In this document: positions 27,350 to 36,323 of the stretch, piece after piece | How the letters are laid out: each line of letters begins with the position of its first letter | How positions within the stretch are numbered: the stretch's first letter is position 1 | Source of the DNA: Myxococcales bacterium | Lineage (GTDB): Bacteria > Myxococcota_A > Polyangia > Palsa-1104 > JAEUJZ01 | Assembly: GCA_016794365.1 (NCBI GenBank) | Contig: JAEUKB010000021.1 | Span: 1-64,000 of the forward strand | Direction: 5' to 3' | DNA length: 64,000 bases | The notes under the pieces: model-generated | What the model was told of the DNA's origin: nothing | The model's database searches: none | Seen by the model: only the letters and a program-made list of their open reading frames with translations | Translations under genes and position numbers: made by a program

Positions 27350-30181
27350 ATGAGCCGAACCAAGGTGCCCGCGCCGCAGTCCAGCAAGTCGCAAGAGAAA
27401 GTGGCTGATTCCAAGCAATCGCTACAAGCATCCCAAGTACGCAGCTTGGCAGCGCTTGGGACGCAAGGAAGTGGATCCCCGCTTCCCTTTCTCAGTCGTC
27501 TTCAGCACTCATTTGGTCATCATGATCTAAGTGGCATTCGGTCATTTGTCGGATCGAGCGCGCGTGATGCAACACAAACGCTCGGTGCTCGTGGCTTTAC
27601 CATGGGAAATCGAATTGCCTTTGATGCACAAAATCCCAGCCTGCATGTCGTTGCACACGAAGCCGCTCACGTCATTCAGCAGCAGTCTGGCGTGCAGCTA
27701 TCACAAGGTATCGGAGAGTCGGGAGATGCCTACGAACAGCAAGCCGAACAGATTGCTCATGCAGTTGTGCGTGGGGAATCCGTTCAGTCTCAGCTTGATC
27801 AGATCACTTGGTCTTGTTCAAATCAGCAGAGCAGCCCTTCCTCTTCGTGTGTTCAATTCTATACGGAAGAGAAGGATCTCGATAATCAAAAGTCACCAAC
27901 ATACAATTTAACACGATTTGTCAGTGAAAACAGTGAAATGATGTGCTATGGCCATGGCAAGGATGTGCTGTATGCCACGAAAGACAAGATAGCTGAATCA
28001 AACCAAGCGCTGGAAGCTGCCGGTTCGTTTGTCCGGTTGGCAGATCCCGATGCGATTCAATTGCCTGAAAAGAGTCGCCAGTATCAAGATAAGTCTGGCC
28101 AAACAGTAACCAAGCATCTTTTTAAGTGCTTCCCCCAATGGAAAAGCAAAGACGACGATAAATTGGGCATGCATGGTGTTAAACATAGCAATCTGAATGC
28201 AGCAAATGTGAAATCAAATCTAGACAATAGTAAGCTGCACAGCTCGCAAGGCTGGAAGCATATGAAGCTCTGGCATGACTGCGGTAAGTCTTCGTCTGCC
28301 ATCATGGGCTCTGCCAGCGGCACCAGGGAAGCTCTTTATAAAGCGATCGGCAGCAACAATAATCAGTTAAGCGTAACCGGAAGAAACGCGCATCCGGTTT
28401 CATTTCGCAATGAAATTCATCAAAACTCGATTGAGAAATTTTTGAAGGCCAATCCACAATATATCAATGAAGAAATCCATCAGCCAGTTTACAACAAAAT
28501 GAAAAGAATTACATACTTCAGAGGAATGAAAAATGCAAAGCAATATGTAGATGCTTATTATGCAATGCCTCCAGATGGACAGAAAGCCTATGATGAGGCT
28601 GTATCGATCAATAGATTTGTATTTCCAGAGGTAGGAGAAGGCTATGCAATGATCACCGATCCAAGCTCAAAAGATTGGAAAGGAGGCAACAGTCAGTTCC
28701 AGTTTCACTGGGCTGGTGTGATTGCCAAAGATGGCCCGGATCGGGTTGCGTTGGAAGCAGAAGCCAGTAGCTTAGATCCTTGGAAGTTTGATGAGAATCG
28801 CTGGAACTTTGAAATGTATGGCCCGCAAAAGGGTCAGACGTTTCATGACAAGCACTTGGCAACTGGCTCACATGGAGATCGCGCCACCACTGTCCGTGTG
28901 CGTGTTCCTTCGAATTTGGTGAATTCCCAATGGGATATCTATCACGATGAAGGAAAATTGAACGAAAAAGAAGTCTCCAGCATGTTGGGGCTCAGCACCA
29001 CGAAACAAGAGAGCGTTCCAAATCTTCGTAGCCCAGCACCGATTCCTCGTTCCATGAGCATGATGAATATTGATTCGAATGCTGTATTGTCAATGGCTCC
29101 ACCACCGCGAGCGACATTGCTGCAAAATCGACAGAATAACCCATCATCGCACATTCAGTCGAGTGCAAATATACTGCGTCCACCGCCATTCCTAAGTCGC
29201 TTGAATCATCATCACTCAAGCTCCAACCTGAACTCCAACGTACAGAGCCAGTCATCGCTGCTAAATTTGTCTAATAATAACTTATCTAATAATGACTTAT
29301 CGAGTGTCGATCTTTTTCAAGAGAAAGATGATGACAATCAAGATGAATCTGTTCAGCCTTTGGTTGTGAATCAATCTGAAAACGATAGCCGTGTGTATCG
29401 CGGCGCTGACGGTCATTGGTATGAAGAATATTTGGATGTAAATAAAAATACACAGACAAGAAGAATCAATCCGCCTGAGCAGCAAAATAATAACAACAAC
29501 AATGTCATTCAACATCAACCAAGTCAGCAGTCGTTGGTTTTGAATAGCAATCAGGTTAACGTAGCGCCAGTGCCGCAGATCGTTCCTTCGCTGAATAACA
29601 ATCAGGTCAATGTAGCACCAGTACCGAAGATGGTAGTGCCTATGCCGAAGATCGTAGCACCGCTGCCTCAGGTGATTCAAAACAATCATAACTCACCGAG
29701 TAATAACTCCGTACTGGATGATACATCGAAGCAGCCAATCATCAGCTCTACGCTGGACGATAAGCCGAAGCAGCCGATCATTAGCTCTGTGCTGGACGAT
29801 AAGAAAAATCTTCCAATCATCAGCTCTGTGCTCGATGACAAGAAGAATGATTTTATCAATGATAACGCAGACGACGGAGTCTTACAGAGCAATCTCCTGT
29901 CGCAGCAGAAGCCGTCGAATCCGCCCAAGAAGATCACGCCACCGTCTCTGCGCAAGATGGGGCATCGTATGACCCAGTACGATTTGTATAACGATTTTGA
30001 TATAAGGTCGATTCGAGCTGCAGCCAACGCTGCTGGACTCAGTTATTTTCCATTTCGACTCTATACAGTTAGCTATTTGTTGCGTCTTGGTGCGCAGACG
30101 TTGGCTCGTGAATTTGGAATCAGTCAAGAAAAGGCCAGGCGTTTTTATATCGAACTAAAAAGGTATAATAAACATTCATAA
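27350..30181 (+). CDS. DUF4157 (eCIS-core) cargo-type protein, AT-rich
   Basis: 943 residues from ATG 27350. Residues ~50-135 are a DUF4157/eCIS-core domain: LPFLSRLQHSFGHHDLSGIR, NRIAFDAQNPSLHVVAHEAAH with HEAAH at 103-107, and EQQAEQIAHAVVRG. This domain is widely found in proteins loaded by eCIS particles. A central region (~250-530) has HDCGKSS (Cys311) and QFHWAGVIAKDG (His453), then MYGPQKGQTFH and TTVRVRVP; a papain- or transglutaminase-like Cys/His enzyme is possible but unproven. Then come Asn/Ser/Gln-rich disordered repeats and a C-terminal helical domain (~870-943). Base composition from about 27.9 kb on is visibly poorer in GC than its neighbours, suggesting acquisition by transfer. 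Confidence 0.8.
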   Translation: MSRTKVPAPQSSKSQEKVADSKQSLQASQVRSLAALGTQGSGSPLPFLSRLQHSFGHHDLSGIRSFVGSSARDATQTLGARGFTMGNRIAFDAQNPSLHVVAHEAAHVIQQQSGVQLSQGIGESGDAYEQQAEQIAHAVVRGESVQSQLDQITWSCSNQQSSPSSSCVQFYTEEKDLDNQKSPTYNLTRFVSENSEMMCYGHGKDVLYATKDKIAESNQALEAAGSFVRLADPDAIQLPEKSRQYQDKSGQTVTKHLFKCFPQWKSKDDDKLGMHGVKHSNLNAANVKSNLDNSKLHSSQGWKHMKLWHDCGKSSSAIMGSASGTREALYKAIGSNNNQLSVTGRNAHPVSFRNEIHQNSIEKFLKANPQYINEEIHQPVYNKMKRITYFRGMKNAKQYVDAYYAMPPDGQKAYDEAVSINRFVFPEVGEGYAMITDPSSKDWKGGNSQFQFHWAGVIAKDGPDRVALEAEASSLDPWKFDENRWNFEMYGPQKGQTFHDKHLATGSHGDRATTVRVRVPSNLVNSQWDIYHDEGKLNEKEVSSMLGLSTTKQESVPNLRSPAPIPRSMSMMNIDSNAVLSMAPPPRATLLQNRQNNPSSHIQSSANILRPPPFLSRLNHHHSSSNLNSNVQSQSSLLNLSNNNLSNNDLSSVDLFQEKDDDNQDESVQPLVVNQSENDSRVYRGADGHWYEEYLDVNKNTQTRRINPPEQQNNNNNNVIQHQPSQQSLVLNSNQVNVAPVPQIVPSLNNNQVNVAPVPKMVVPMPKIVAPLPQVIQNNHNSPSNNSVLDDTSKQPIISSTLDDKPKQPIISSVLDDKKNLPIISSVLDDKKNDFINDNADDGVLQSNLLSQQKPSNPPKKITPPSLRKMGHRMTQYDLYNDFDIRSIRAAANAAGLSYFPFRLYTVSYLLRLGAQTLAREFGISQEKARRFYIELKRYNKHS
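29711..29845 (+). repeat. 39-bp in-gene tandem repeat (13-residue units)
   Basis: Units start at 29711, 29750, 29789 and 29828 and encode VLDDTSKQPIISS and close variants, about 3.4 copies. They lie in the disordered linker of the DUF4157 protein. Just upstream, NNNQVNVAPVP is also repeated. The repeats probably act as a flexible spacer between the central and C-terminal domains. Confidence 0.8.
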
Positions 30182-30561
30182 TGCGATTAAGATCAGTTGA
30201 TCGATTGGCATATCGCCGATCGAAGACATGTGTCGCGTCCTGATCGCAGTGCAAAAATGTTCGGTGCGATCTGTCGTACCTATCAATACCTGATCTAATG
30301 TTCGCTGGAATGAAACGTGGTAGATGCGAAATGGGCTTCGAGCGATTAAGATTTGATGTGTTGTTTATCGAGAGAAAATGATGAAGAGGTGATGTGTTTG
30401 ATTCAGGGGCCTAAAAAATATTCATTTGATGTTTCCCAAATATCGCGCCTGCGAGTCTAGGTCATAAGGCGCGAGCTGTATTTGCGTTGAAAAAAGCGCA
30501 GACACAGACCCGGACACCCGCAGCATCCTCGCGCTTTCAGATAGAGCGACAAGGGGGAATC
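30182..30561. other. AT-rich non-coding stretch with hairpin after cargo gene
   Basis: No gene is seen in these 380 bases. The AT-rich composition of the cargo gene continues to about 30450. A hairpin (CGATTGGC, loop of 5, GCCGATCG, stem extended by one T-A pair) spans 30201-30223, 20 bases after the stop; it lacks a following T-run, so it is only a possible terminator. The promoter of the LysR gene must lie near the right end. Confidence 0.5.
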
Positions 30562-31506
30562 ATGTTTGCGAATGGGAATGGCTGGCTGAACTATCATCAC
30601 CTCTACTATTTTTGGCGTGTGGCGCATGAGGGCAGTCTGTCTCGTGCGGCTGCGCAGCTTCGGCTCTCGCACTCGACGCTCAGCACCCAGATTCGCGCGC
30701 TGGAAGAACACCTGCACGGAGAGCTGTTTGTGCGCAGTGGTCGCTCGCTGGTCCTGACCGCGCTGGGCAACGACATCCTGCACTATGCCAACGAGATCTT
30801 TCGCTTGGGTATGGAGCTGTCGGAGTCTGTGGATGGCAAGACAGAGATGACCAAGACGCCGCTGCATGTGGGCGTGGTGAGTACGATTCCCAAGCGTCTA
30901 CTGTATCGACTGCTGGCTCCGGCGCTGCCGCGTACAGAACAGGGGCCGCTGCGGCTTCATCAAGGGAGTCTGGAACAGCTCCTTTCGCTGATGTCTGCGG
31001 GTGGGCTGCACTTGATCTTGACGGAAGAAAAGCCACCGCAAGGTCTGTCGCAGCACATCTACTGTCGTCCGCTGATGGATACGTCGATCGCGGTGTATGG
31101 AACGTCGCAGCTTGTCGATGCATACCGTGAGCACTTTCCTTATTCCTTGGCCGGTGCGCCGATGCTGCTGCCCAGTCGTAGCTCGGGTCTGCGGGCGCTA
31201 CTAGAAGAGTGGCTGAGCGCGCACAAGATCCGGGTTCGCGTGCTGGGTGAGTTCGATGACATGGAGACGCTGCGTGAGTTTGGGAGTCAAGGTCATGCGC
31301 TATTTCCGCTTCCTTCGCTCTGCGCAGAGTCTTCGCTGGACTTGGGAATCGACTCGTTGGGAGTGCTTCCGAACCTCAAGGGAGCGATCTATGGACTGTC
31401 TCCTGAGCGCCGCTCGCACCGAATGGATGTGCGACGGATCTTGGAGCACGCACCGGCCAAGCTGAGCGAGCTGTCACCGCGCCTTGAAGTGCTAGAGCCA
31501 ACGTAG
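30562..31506 (+). CDS. NhaR-like LysR-type regulator
   Basis: 314 residues from ATG 30562, with AAGGGGG upstream; an in-frame start at 30487 is less likely. The N-terminus NYHHLYYFWRVAHEGSLSRA and QLRLSHSTLSTQIRALEEHL matches NhaR-type members of the family. The effector domain follows with MTKTPLHVGVVSTIPKRLLY. E. coli NhaR responds to sodium and controls an antiporter, but no antiporter is nearby. Its position between the cargo gene and the caspase/eCIS cluster makes control of that cluster a possibility (inference). Confidence 0.85.
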   Translation: MFANGNGWLNYHHLYYFWRVAHEGSLSRAAAQLRLSHSTLSTQIRALEEHLHGELFVRSGRSLVLTALGNDILHYANEIFRLGMELSESVDGKTEMTKTPLHVGVVSTIPKRLLYRLLAPALPRTEQGPLRLHQGSLEQLLSLMSAGGLHLILTEEKPPQGLSQHIYCRPLMDTSIAVYGTSQLVDAYREHFPYSLAGAPMLLPSRSSGLRALLEEWLSAHKIRVRVLGEFDDMETLREFGSQGHALFPLPSLCAESSLDLGIDSLGVLPNLKGAIYGLSPERRSHRMDVRRILEHAPAKLSELSPRLEVLEPT

Positions 31507-31544
31507 ACTTCCTGGCAAACACGCAGCAGTCTACGCGCTGATGT

Positions 31545-31621
31545 CGGAGTCCATTGGGAGTCCATTGGGAGTCGATTGGGAGTCGATTGGGAGTCGATTG
31601 GGAGTCCATTGGGAGTCCATT
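31545..31621 (+). repeat. 11-bp tandem array, seven units
   Basis: Seven units of 11 bp, read as GGGAGTCCATT or GGGAGTCGATT (the first starts with C), run from 31545 to 31621 in the order C,C,G,G,G,C,C at the variable base. The array lies between two convergent genes (stops at 31506 and 31638). The period and the GGAGT core equal those of the array at 25034-25132. Confidence 0.95.
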
Positions 31622-31637
31622 TGGGAGCCCGCGCAGA

Positions 31638-34028
31638 TCATTTTTTGGGCGTAGGAAGATAGCGAAAGATGGCACCTCCCTGCGCGACCATGAGCACCAC
31701 TCCGGCTGGATCTACGTACAGTGCAGACAAGCTGCGACTGGTTCCGGTGTCGATTGCCGACCAGCGTGTTCCATCGAAGCGGAGCAGGACTCCGCCGTCT
31801 CCCACTGCGTACACCAGGGAGTCACTTACCCCCGCAATCGCGCGCAGCGTCTGTGCAGTCAGCGCGCTGGCCTGCGCATCCATCGACCAGGTTGCACCGT
31901 TGAAGCGGAGAATGCGTCCACGCTCTGCAACAGCCCACAGCTTGCTTGGTGAGCTTCCCCAGATTCCGTACACCGCATCGCTCACCGGGCTGGGAACTGC
32001 TGCGGCGCTTGCTCCGTTCCAGAACAGGAGCGTGCCGCCATCACCGCCCATCCAGACGCTGTTTGACGCCGTACCGAACACCGCACGCAGCGTTCGTCCC
32101 ATCGCAGCAGGCAGCGGCGCACTCGTCCAGTTGCTGCCACCATAGCGCGCCAGCACTCCCCCTGTTCCGACCGCCAGCGCCAGGCTTGGCTGCGACCAGA
32201 TGGCCTGGAGATCTGCACTGGTTCCGGTGATCGGAAGCTGCATCTGTGTGCCATCCCAGCGAACCACCAAGCCGCCATCGCCAACCACCCAGACTTCGCC
32301 GCTGCTTGGGACGGTGGAAACGGCGCGCAAGGTGCGACTGAAGACGCCTCCCAAGGCTTTGTCGGGGCCCCAGTCTGTTCCGGTGTTGCGCAGGACAGTA
32401 CCTTGCTCTCCCACTGCGAATACGCTGTTTGTTGCGGTTGTTCCTGAAGTTCGGATTCCTGCAATCCCAAGCAGGGTCTGACTGCTGCGAGAGACACTTG
32501 CAGGCGTCCAAAACACCCCGTTATAGCGAAGCAGAGTTCCTGCTGTTCCGACCGCCCACAGATCGGTGTCGCGTGTCCCAAACAGTGCGTTCAGATCTTC
32601 GCGTGTGCCGCTCTCTGCTTGGCTCCAGGTGCTGCCATCGAAGCGCAGGACAATGCCGCCATCTCCAACGGCCCAGCGCTCTGGTTCGCTCTTGGCATAG
32701 ATGGCGCGTAAGCGACTGCTGGTGCCGGTAGGAATCAGCGTGACTTGATTGTCTACAATCTTGGCGCTAAGCCCGTGATCGCCAACGATCCAGACCTCTT
32801 TCTTGATGCTTTCCCACAGTCCGTACAGAGTCTCTGTGCTGGGAAACGGAACCTGGGTCCACGCACTGCCATCGTAGTGCAGCACGGTTCCTTTTTCGCC
32901 GACGGCCCAGATCTCGCTCTGGCTGATTCCGTAGATGCGCAAAAGATCCACTCCGCTGAGCGCGGGAATCGTTACCGCTTGCCAGACTCCATCTACGTAG
33001 TGCTGGAGCATGCCTTGGCTTCCGACCACCCACAGGTCACTCGGCATCATTCCCCAGGCATCGTTTAGGTGAACCGAACCGAGTGACTCTGGACAGCTCC
33101 AGACATTGTTGATAAGTCGTAGGATCGTACCCGATTCACCGACGGCAACCATGGTGTTGCTCGGGCCTGTCACCAGTCCTCGTAGGTGCTGGTAAATGTG
33201 GGGATGTCGGGGCGCAGACCAGTACGTTCCTTCCCAGTGCAGCAGCATGGAATCACCCACTGCCCAGATGTCTGATCCATTCTGTCCATCGATGCGCTGG
33301 AGGGCTGCACCTTGCGGCAGCGGATGTTCCCAGCAGACCTGATCAGGACTACACACCACGTTGCGATCGAGCTGGACATCAATGACGGTGGTATCGGGTC
33401 CAATGCGAACCTGGCAGCCCGTCGCTCCAGCGGTGCAGCCGCGCAGCGCGCTAAGGTAGGAACCAGGGGTCGCATCTGGCGGAATCGCAACCCGTACTTC
33501 CAGCTCGGAATCGAGCGGATAGGCTCTCTGTTCGCTGCTGGTAACCAGAGACTCGGTGGGACACTCTTCTGCGGGCGGATCCGGGGACGAAAAGCGCAGC
33601 AGCGTTCCATCGGAGATCTCGACATCTCCACTGCCATCACCGATCTTGCGAACAATCAGCAGACAGCCTTGTGTATCAGACAGAGAGAGCTCTGCTTGCT
33701 GGCTTCCGGGTCCGGTGATCTCGACGCTGGTGTCACCGGCTAGGAACGTACAGCCATCTTGTCCTTGGGCTCCTACGCGAATCTTGAGCGTTCCCAGCGT
33801 CTCTGCGGGGAGCTTCAGCGCAAAGCGATCCAGTCCGTCACTGAGCGTGGGCAGCGCATTGGTCGATGGCCGTCCATTGAGCGTGGTCTTGACACTGAGT
33901 GTCTTGACTTCGCTGCTGACTCCGCTGACGTTCACAACGACCTCGGGATAGTCGCTGGGACTACAGCTCTGCACGCACACGTACAGCAGCAGAACCATCA
34001 GTCGTAGTAGCTGTCTGGGAGTACGCAT
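31638..34028 (-). CDS. Beta-propeller lipoprotein
   Basis: 796 residues. The N-terminus MRTPRQLLRLMVLLLYVCVQSC is a signal with lipobox-like end. Residues ~25-240 are beta-rich. From ~245 to the end run about 11-12 repeats of ~45-50 residues with the consensus (I/V)WAVG(D/E)xGxxLRxxGxxW, the pattern of photosystem-stability/BNR-type propeller blades; two six- or seven-bladed propellers could be built. It is probably an outer-surface binding protein. It follows the DUF4384 lipoprotein (25-base gap) and a caspase on the same strand, so the three form one operon. Confidence 0.8.
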   Translation of the reverse strand: MRTPRQLLRLMVLLLYVCVQSCSPSDYPEVVVNVSGVSSEVKTLSVKTTLNGRPSTNALPTLSDGLDRFALKLPAETLGTLKIRVGAQGQDGCTFLAGDTSVEITGPGSQQAELSLSDTQGCLLIVRKIGDGSGDVEISDGTLLRFSSPDPPAEECPTESLVTSSEQRAYPLDSELEVRVAIPPDATPGSYLSALRGCTAGATGCQVRIGPDTTVIDVQLDRNVVCSPDQVCWEHPLPQGAALQRIDGQNGSDIWAVGDSMLLHWEGTYWSAPRHPHIYQHLRGLVTGPSNTMVAVGESGTILRLINNVWSCPESLGSVHLNDAWGMMPSDLWVVGSQGMLQHYVDGVWQAVTIPALSGVDLLRIYGISQSEIWAVGEKGTVLHYDGSAWTQVPFPSTETLYGLWESIKKEVWIVGDHGLSAKIVDNQVTLIPTGTSSRLRAIYAKSEPERWAVGDGGIVLRFDGSTWSQAESGTREDLNALFGTRDTDLWAVGTAGTLLRYNGVFWTPASVSRSSQTLLGIAGIRTSGTTATNSVFAVGEQGTVLRNTGTDWGPDKALGGVFSRTLRAVSTVPSSGEVWVVGDGGLVVRWDGTQMQLPITGTSADLQAIWSQPSLALAVGTGGVLARYGGSNWTSAPLPAAMGRTLRAVFGTASNSVWMGGDGGTLLFWNGASAAAVPSPVSDAVYGIWGSSPSKLWAVAERGRILRFNGATWSMDAQASALTAQTLRAIAGVSDSLVYAVGDGGVLLRFDGTRWSAIDTGTSRSLSALYVDPAGVVLMVAQGGAIFRYLPTPKK

Positions 34029-34053
34029 CAGATACGCTCCATTGTGTCTGGAA

Positions 34054-34719
34054 TCAGGGCTCCTGGGTCAGCAGCAGCCGAAGCGCGGCCACGGAACCCG
34101 GTCCGCTCTTGCTGGCTGCGGTGGCGACCTTCAAAGCGGAAAACAGCGCGCGGGTCTGCTCTTGCGTACACAGGGGCACTGGCTCTGGCTTCATCTGTGC
34201 GCACGGCAAGCGGAGCTGTTCACACAGACGTGGATCACTGTTCGCAAGTGGCTCTGCGGACGCAACAACACGCAGATCCTGAAGTCCTGCCGGGCTCTGC
34301 AAATAGAACGTACCTTGCGCCGGAATTCGTACTGGACAGCGCGCAGCGACGCGAGCGGAAGACCCCGCATCACGCGGATACAGGATCGTTGCTTCCCCTT
34401 CTGGACCGAACAGCACCACGTACAGATACGCGGCCTGGCTCAGACGCAAAAGAAAGTACAGATGATCGCCTGCGTGTAGCGTCTCTTGTTCGACAATCGG
34501 TCGCTCGCTCTTTCCTGTGACCAGCAGCGCGCGCAGCGATACAGAGAGGTTGCCATCGGCTGGCAGATCTTCGCTCCAGCCTGTGCTGATCGCGCGCGTT
34601 TGCTCTTTGTCCTGATCCTTTCGGAGCGGACGCGGACAGCCCACCAGCTGGCTTGCGAACAGCAGCATAGACACATGCAGGATGCGTCTTATCTGTCTGC
34701 TTCCAGAGATCGTCTTCAC
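34054..34719 (-). CDS. DUF4384 lipoprotein
   Basis: 221 residues from GTG 34719, chosen because AGAGAGGA lies upstream and the signal (ILHVSMLLFASQLVGC) then sits at the N-terminus. The mature protein has the DUF4384 pattern: HAGDHLYFLLRLSQAAYLYVVLFGPEGEATILYP. Such domains accompany caspases and FHA or kinase proteins in many bacteria and are thought to bind partners in the envelope. It lies 38 bases after the caspase stop and 25 bases before the propeller gene. Confidence 0.75.
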   Translation of the reverse strand: MKTISGSRQIRRILHVSMLLFASQLVGCPRPLRKDQDKEQTRAISTGWSEDLPADGNLSVSLRALLVTGKSERPIVEQETLHAGDHLYFLLRLSQAAYLYVVLFGPEGEATILYPRDAGSSARVAARCPVRIPAQGTFYLQSPAGLQDLRVVASAEPLANSDPRLCEQLRLPCAQMKPEPVPLCTQEQTRALFSALKVATAASKSGPGSVAALRLLLTQEP

Positions 34720-34757
34720 GATGCATGTCCTCTCTGTTTGATGCGCACAGGGCGGAT

Positions 34758-36080
34758 CTAAAACTTGGGCTCTAAGACGTTTTGGTTGTTCTTGTAGTCC
34801 ACTGCGACTCCGACGGCGACACCGATTCCTATCGATAACCCGAGCACGATTCCGCCTGCGCCCCACAGCATCTTTCTGCGTCCTTGGCGTTTGGGATTGG
34901 GCAGGATTCCTTCCACTGGCAGCGCTGCAATCACATAGTCCGGTGCCGCGTTTGGCTTGGCCAGCGTCGGGGTCTGCATTCCCTGGGTGAGCTGTCCGAC
35001 CCGCACACTGGTCCAGGTCTCTAGCTCGCTGACGCTCAGCTGATTGTCTTCTGCATAGTCAGCTACCCCGCGCAGACCTTCTACCAGCGCTTTGGTAAAG
35101 GCTCCGTTTTTCCAGGCTGGAGACTCCCTTGCGACCTGATCTCCCGTCGATGCCGCGAACACCACGATCCGATTTTCACTGGTCAGCTCATTGATCAAGC
35201 GATTCATGCTGCGTCTTCCGAGCACATTCCCAGAGTGACAAGTATCCAGCAGCAGAACCACGCGACCACGAATCAGCCGCAGCGCATCTTGTAGCTCGCT
35301 GGCAGAGATCATCGTGGCGCGATCTGCCTCGGAATCGGCAGGCAGAAAGTAATACATTCCATCGGGATCATTGGTTCCGTGTCCGGCCAGAAACAGAACC
35401 GCTGTATCGTCGGTGTTTACTTCTTGGGCAAGCCACTGAAAGCCTGCCAGAACCTGCGCTTTGGTGGCTTGGGAATCGGACAGGATGCGGTGGTTGATCT
35501 CGCGATACAGCAGATCTCTCTGTCTTTGTAAGGTACTGGCCAGATCGCTTGCGTCTTTGGCAGCAAAGCGCAAAGAAGGAATGTCAGCTGATCGATATCG
35601 GCTGACCCCGATCGCCAGGACATACAGCGCGGGACGCTGCTCTGGTGCGCCATTGCGCAGACGCAGATCCGCCTTGGCGACCCCTTGTCCACCTGCGCGC
35701 GCTTCGATCGATAACAGTCCATCTTTGCGTGGCGGAGTCAGTGTGATCGTGTAGTGCGCAGCTCTCGCCAGCGCGCGGCTTTGGGTGATGGACTGCACCG
35801 GAATCGGAGCGCCGCTTTGGGTCACCACCAGCTCGACCGCGCCTCCTTGCGGAGACTCAACCTGCGCTTCGATCACGATCGATCCGTCTTTGCGCACAGT
35901 GGATGACAGCACGCTCAGGATCGTTCCTTTGGGGGACCGCGTCGCTGTATCGGGCTGTGGCAGCGCTTGCGCATGTGCCGCACGGACAGAGATCGGCTGC
36001 ACTTCCGTGATCACAAACAACATGTTTGCGCCCAGCGCGATCCAGATCAGCGACCAGCGGCGAAACAGATTCTGCGGCAT
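34758..36080 (-). CDS. Secreted caspase-family (C14) protease
   Basis: 440 residues. A signal or anchor (residues 10-30, ending AAHAQA) precedes a beta-rich segment (50-145) and a caspase fold (~150-385): ALYVLAIGVSRYRS, catalytic His234 in LAGHGTNDPDG and catalytic Cys281 in LLLDTCHSGN. A C-terminal helix at ~405-428 (MLWGAGGIVLGLSIG) suggests membrane attachment. Metacaspase-type enzymes cleave after Arg/Lys or Asp; the specificity here cannot be read from sequence. The start lies 243 bases from the divergent sheath gene, so both may share a control region. Confidence 0.88.
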   Translation of the reverse strand: MPQNLFRRWSLIWIALGANMLFVITEVQPISVRAAHAQALPQPDTATRSPKGTILSVLSSTVRKDGSIVIEAQVESPQGGAVELVVTQSGAPIPVQSITQSRALARAAHYTITLTPPRKDGLLSIEARAGGQGVAKADLRLRNGAPEQRPALYVLAIGVSRYRSADIPSLRFAAKDASDLASTLQRQRDLLYREINHRILSDSQATKAQVLAGFQWLAQEVNTDDTAVLFLAGHGTNDPDGMYYFLPADSEADRATMISASELQDALRLIRGRVVLLLDTCHSGNVLGRRSMNRLINELTSENRIVVFAASTGDQVARESPAWKNGAFTKALVEGLRGVADYAEDNQLSVSELETWTSVRVGQLTQGMQTPTLAKPNAAPDYVIAALPVEGILPNPKRQGRRKMLWGAGGIVLGLSIGIGVAVGVAVDYKNNQNVLEPKF

Positions 36081-36323
36081 CTTTTCTGACCGTAGCGGGA
36101 GGAGCGCAAGCCCGGTTGTGGATGATTTGTCGATTCTGCTTTCGCTTTTATCGACTAGACCGCAAACCCGCGCGCTTCCATCCTGTCTTTCGGAAACAAG
36201 CTTGCTGAAAGGACGCGCTGTCCTCTAAAGCAGAGAACCATCCTCCCGGTAAGGGGCCGGAGAGGGAACAGATCGCGCGGCAGTGACTGTTCTGTATCCG
36301 CGCAGCAAAAGGAGTACGTATCG
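36081..36323. promoter_or_regulatory. Divergent control region, caspase operon and eCIS operon
   Basis: The 243 bases between the two start codons must contain both promoters. A perfect palindrome AGGAC-N5-GTCCT lies at 36210-36224 and could be an operator. An AAAGGAG ribosome-binding site (36309-36315) precedes the sheath ATG. No clear -10/-35 pair or sigma-54 motif was recognised. Confidence 0.45.
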
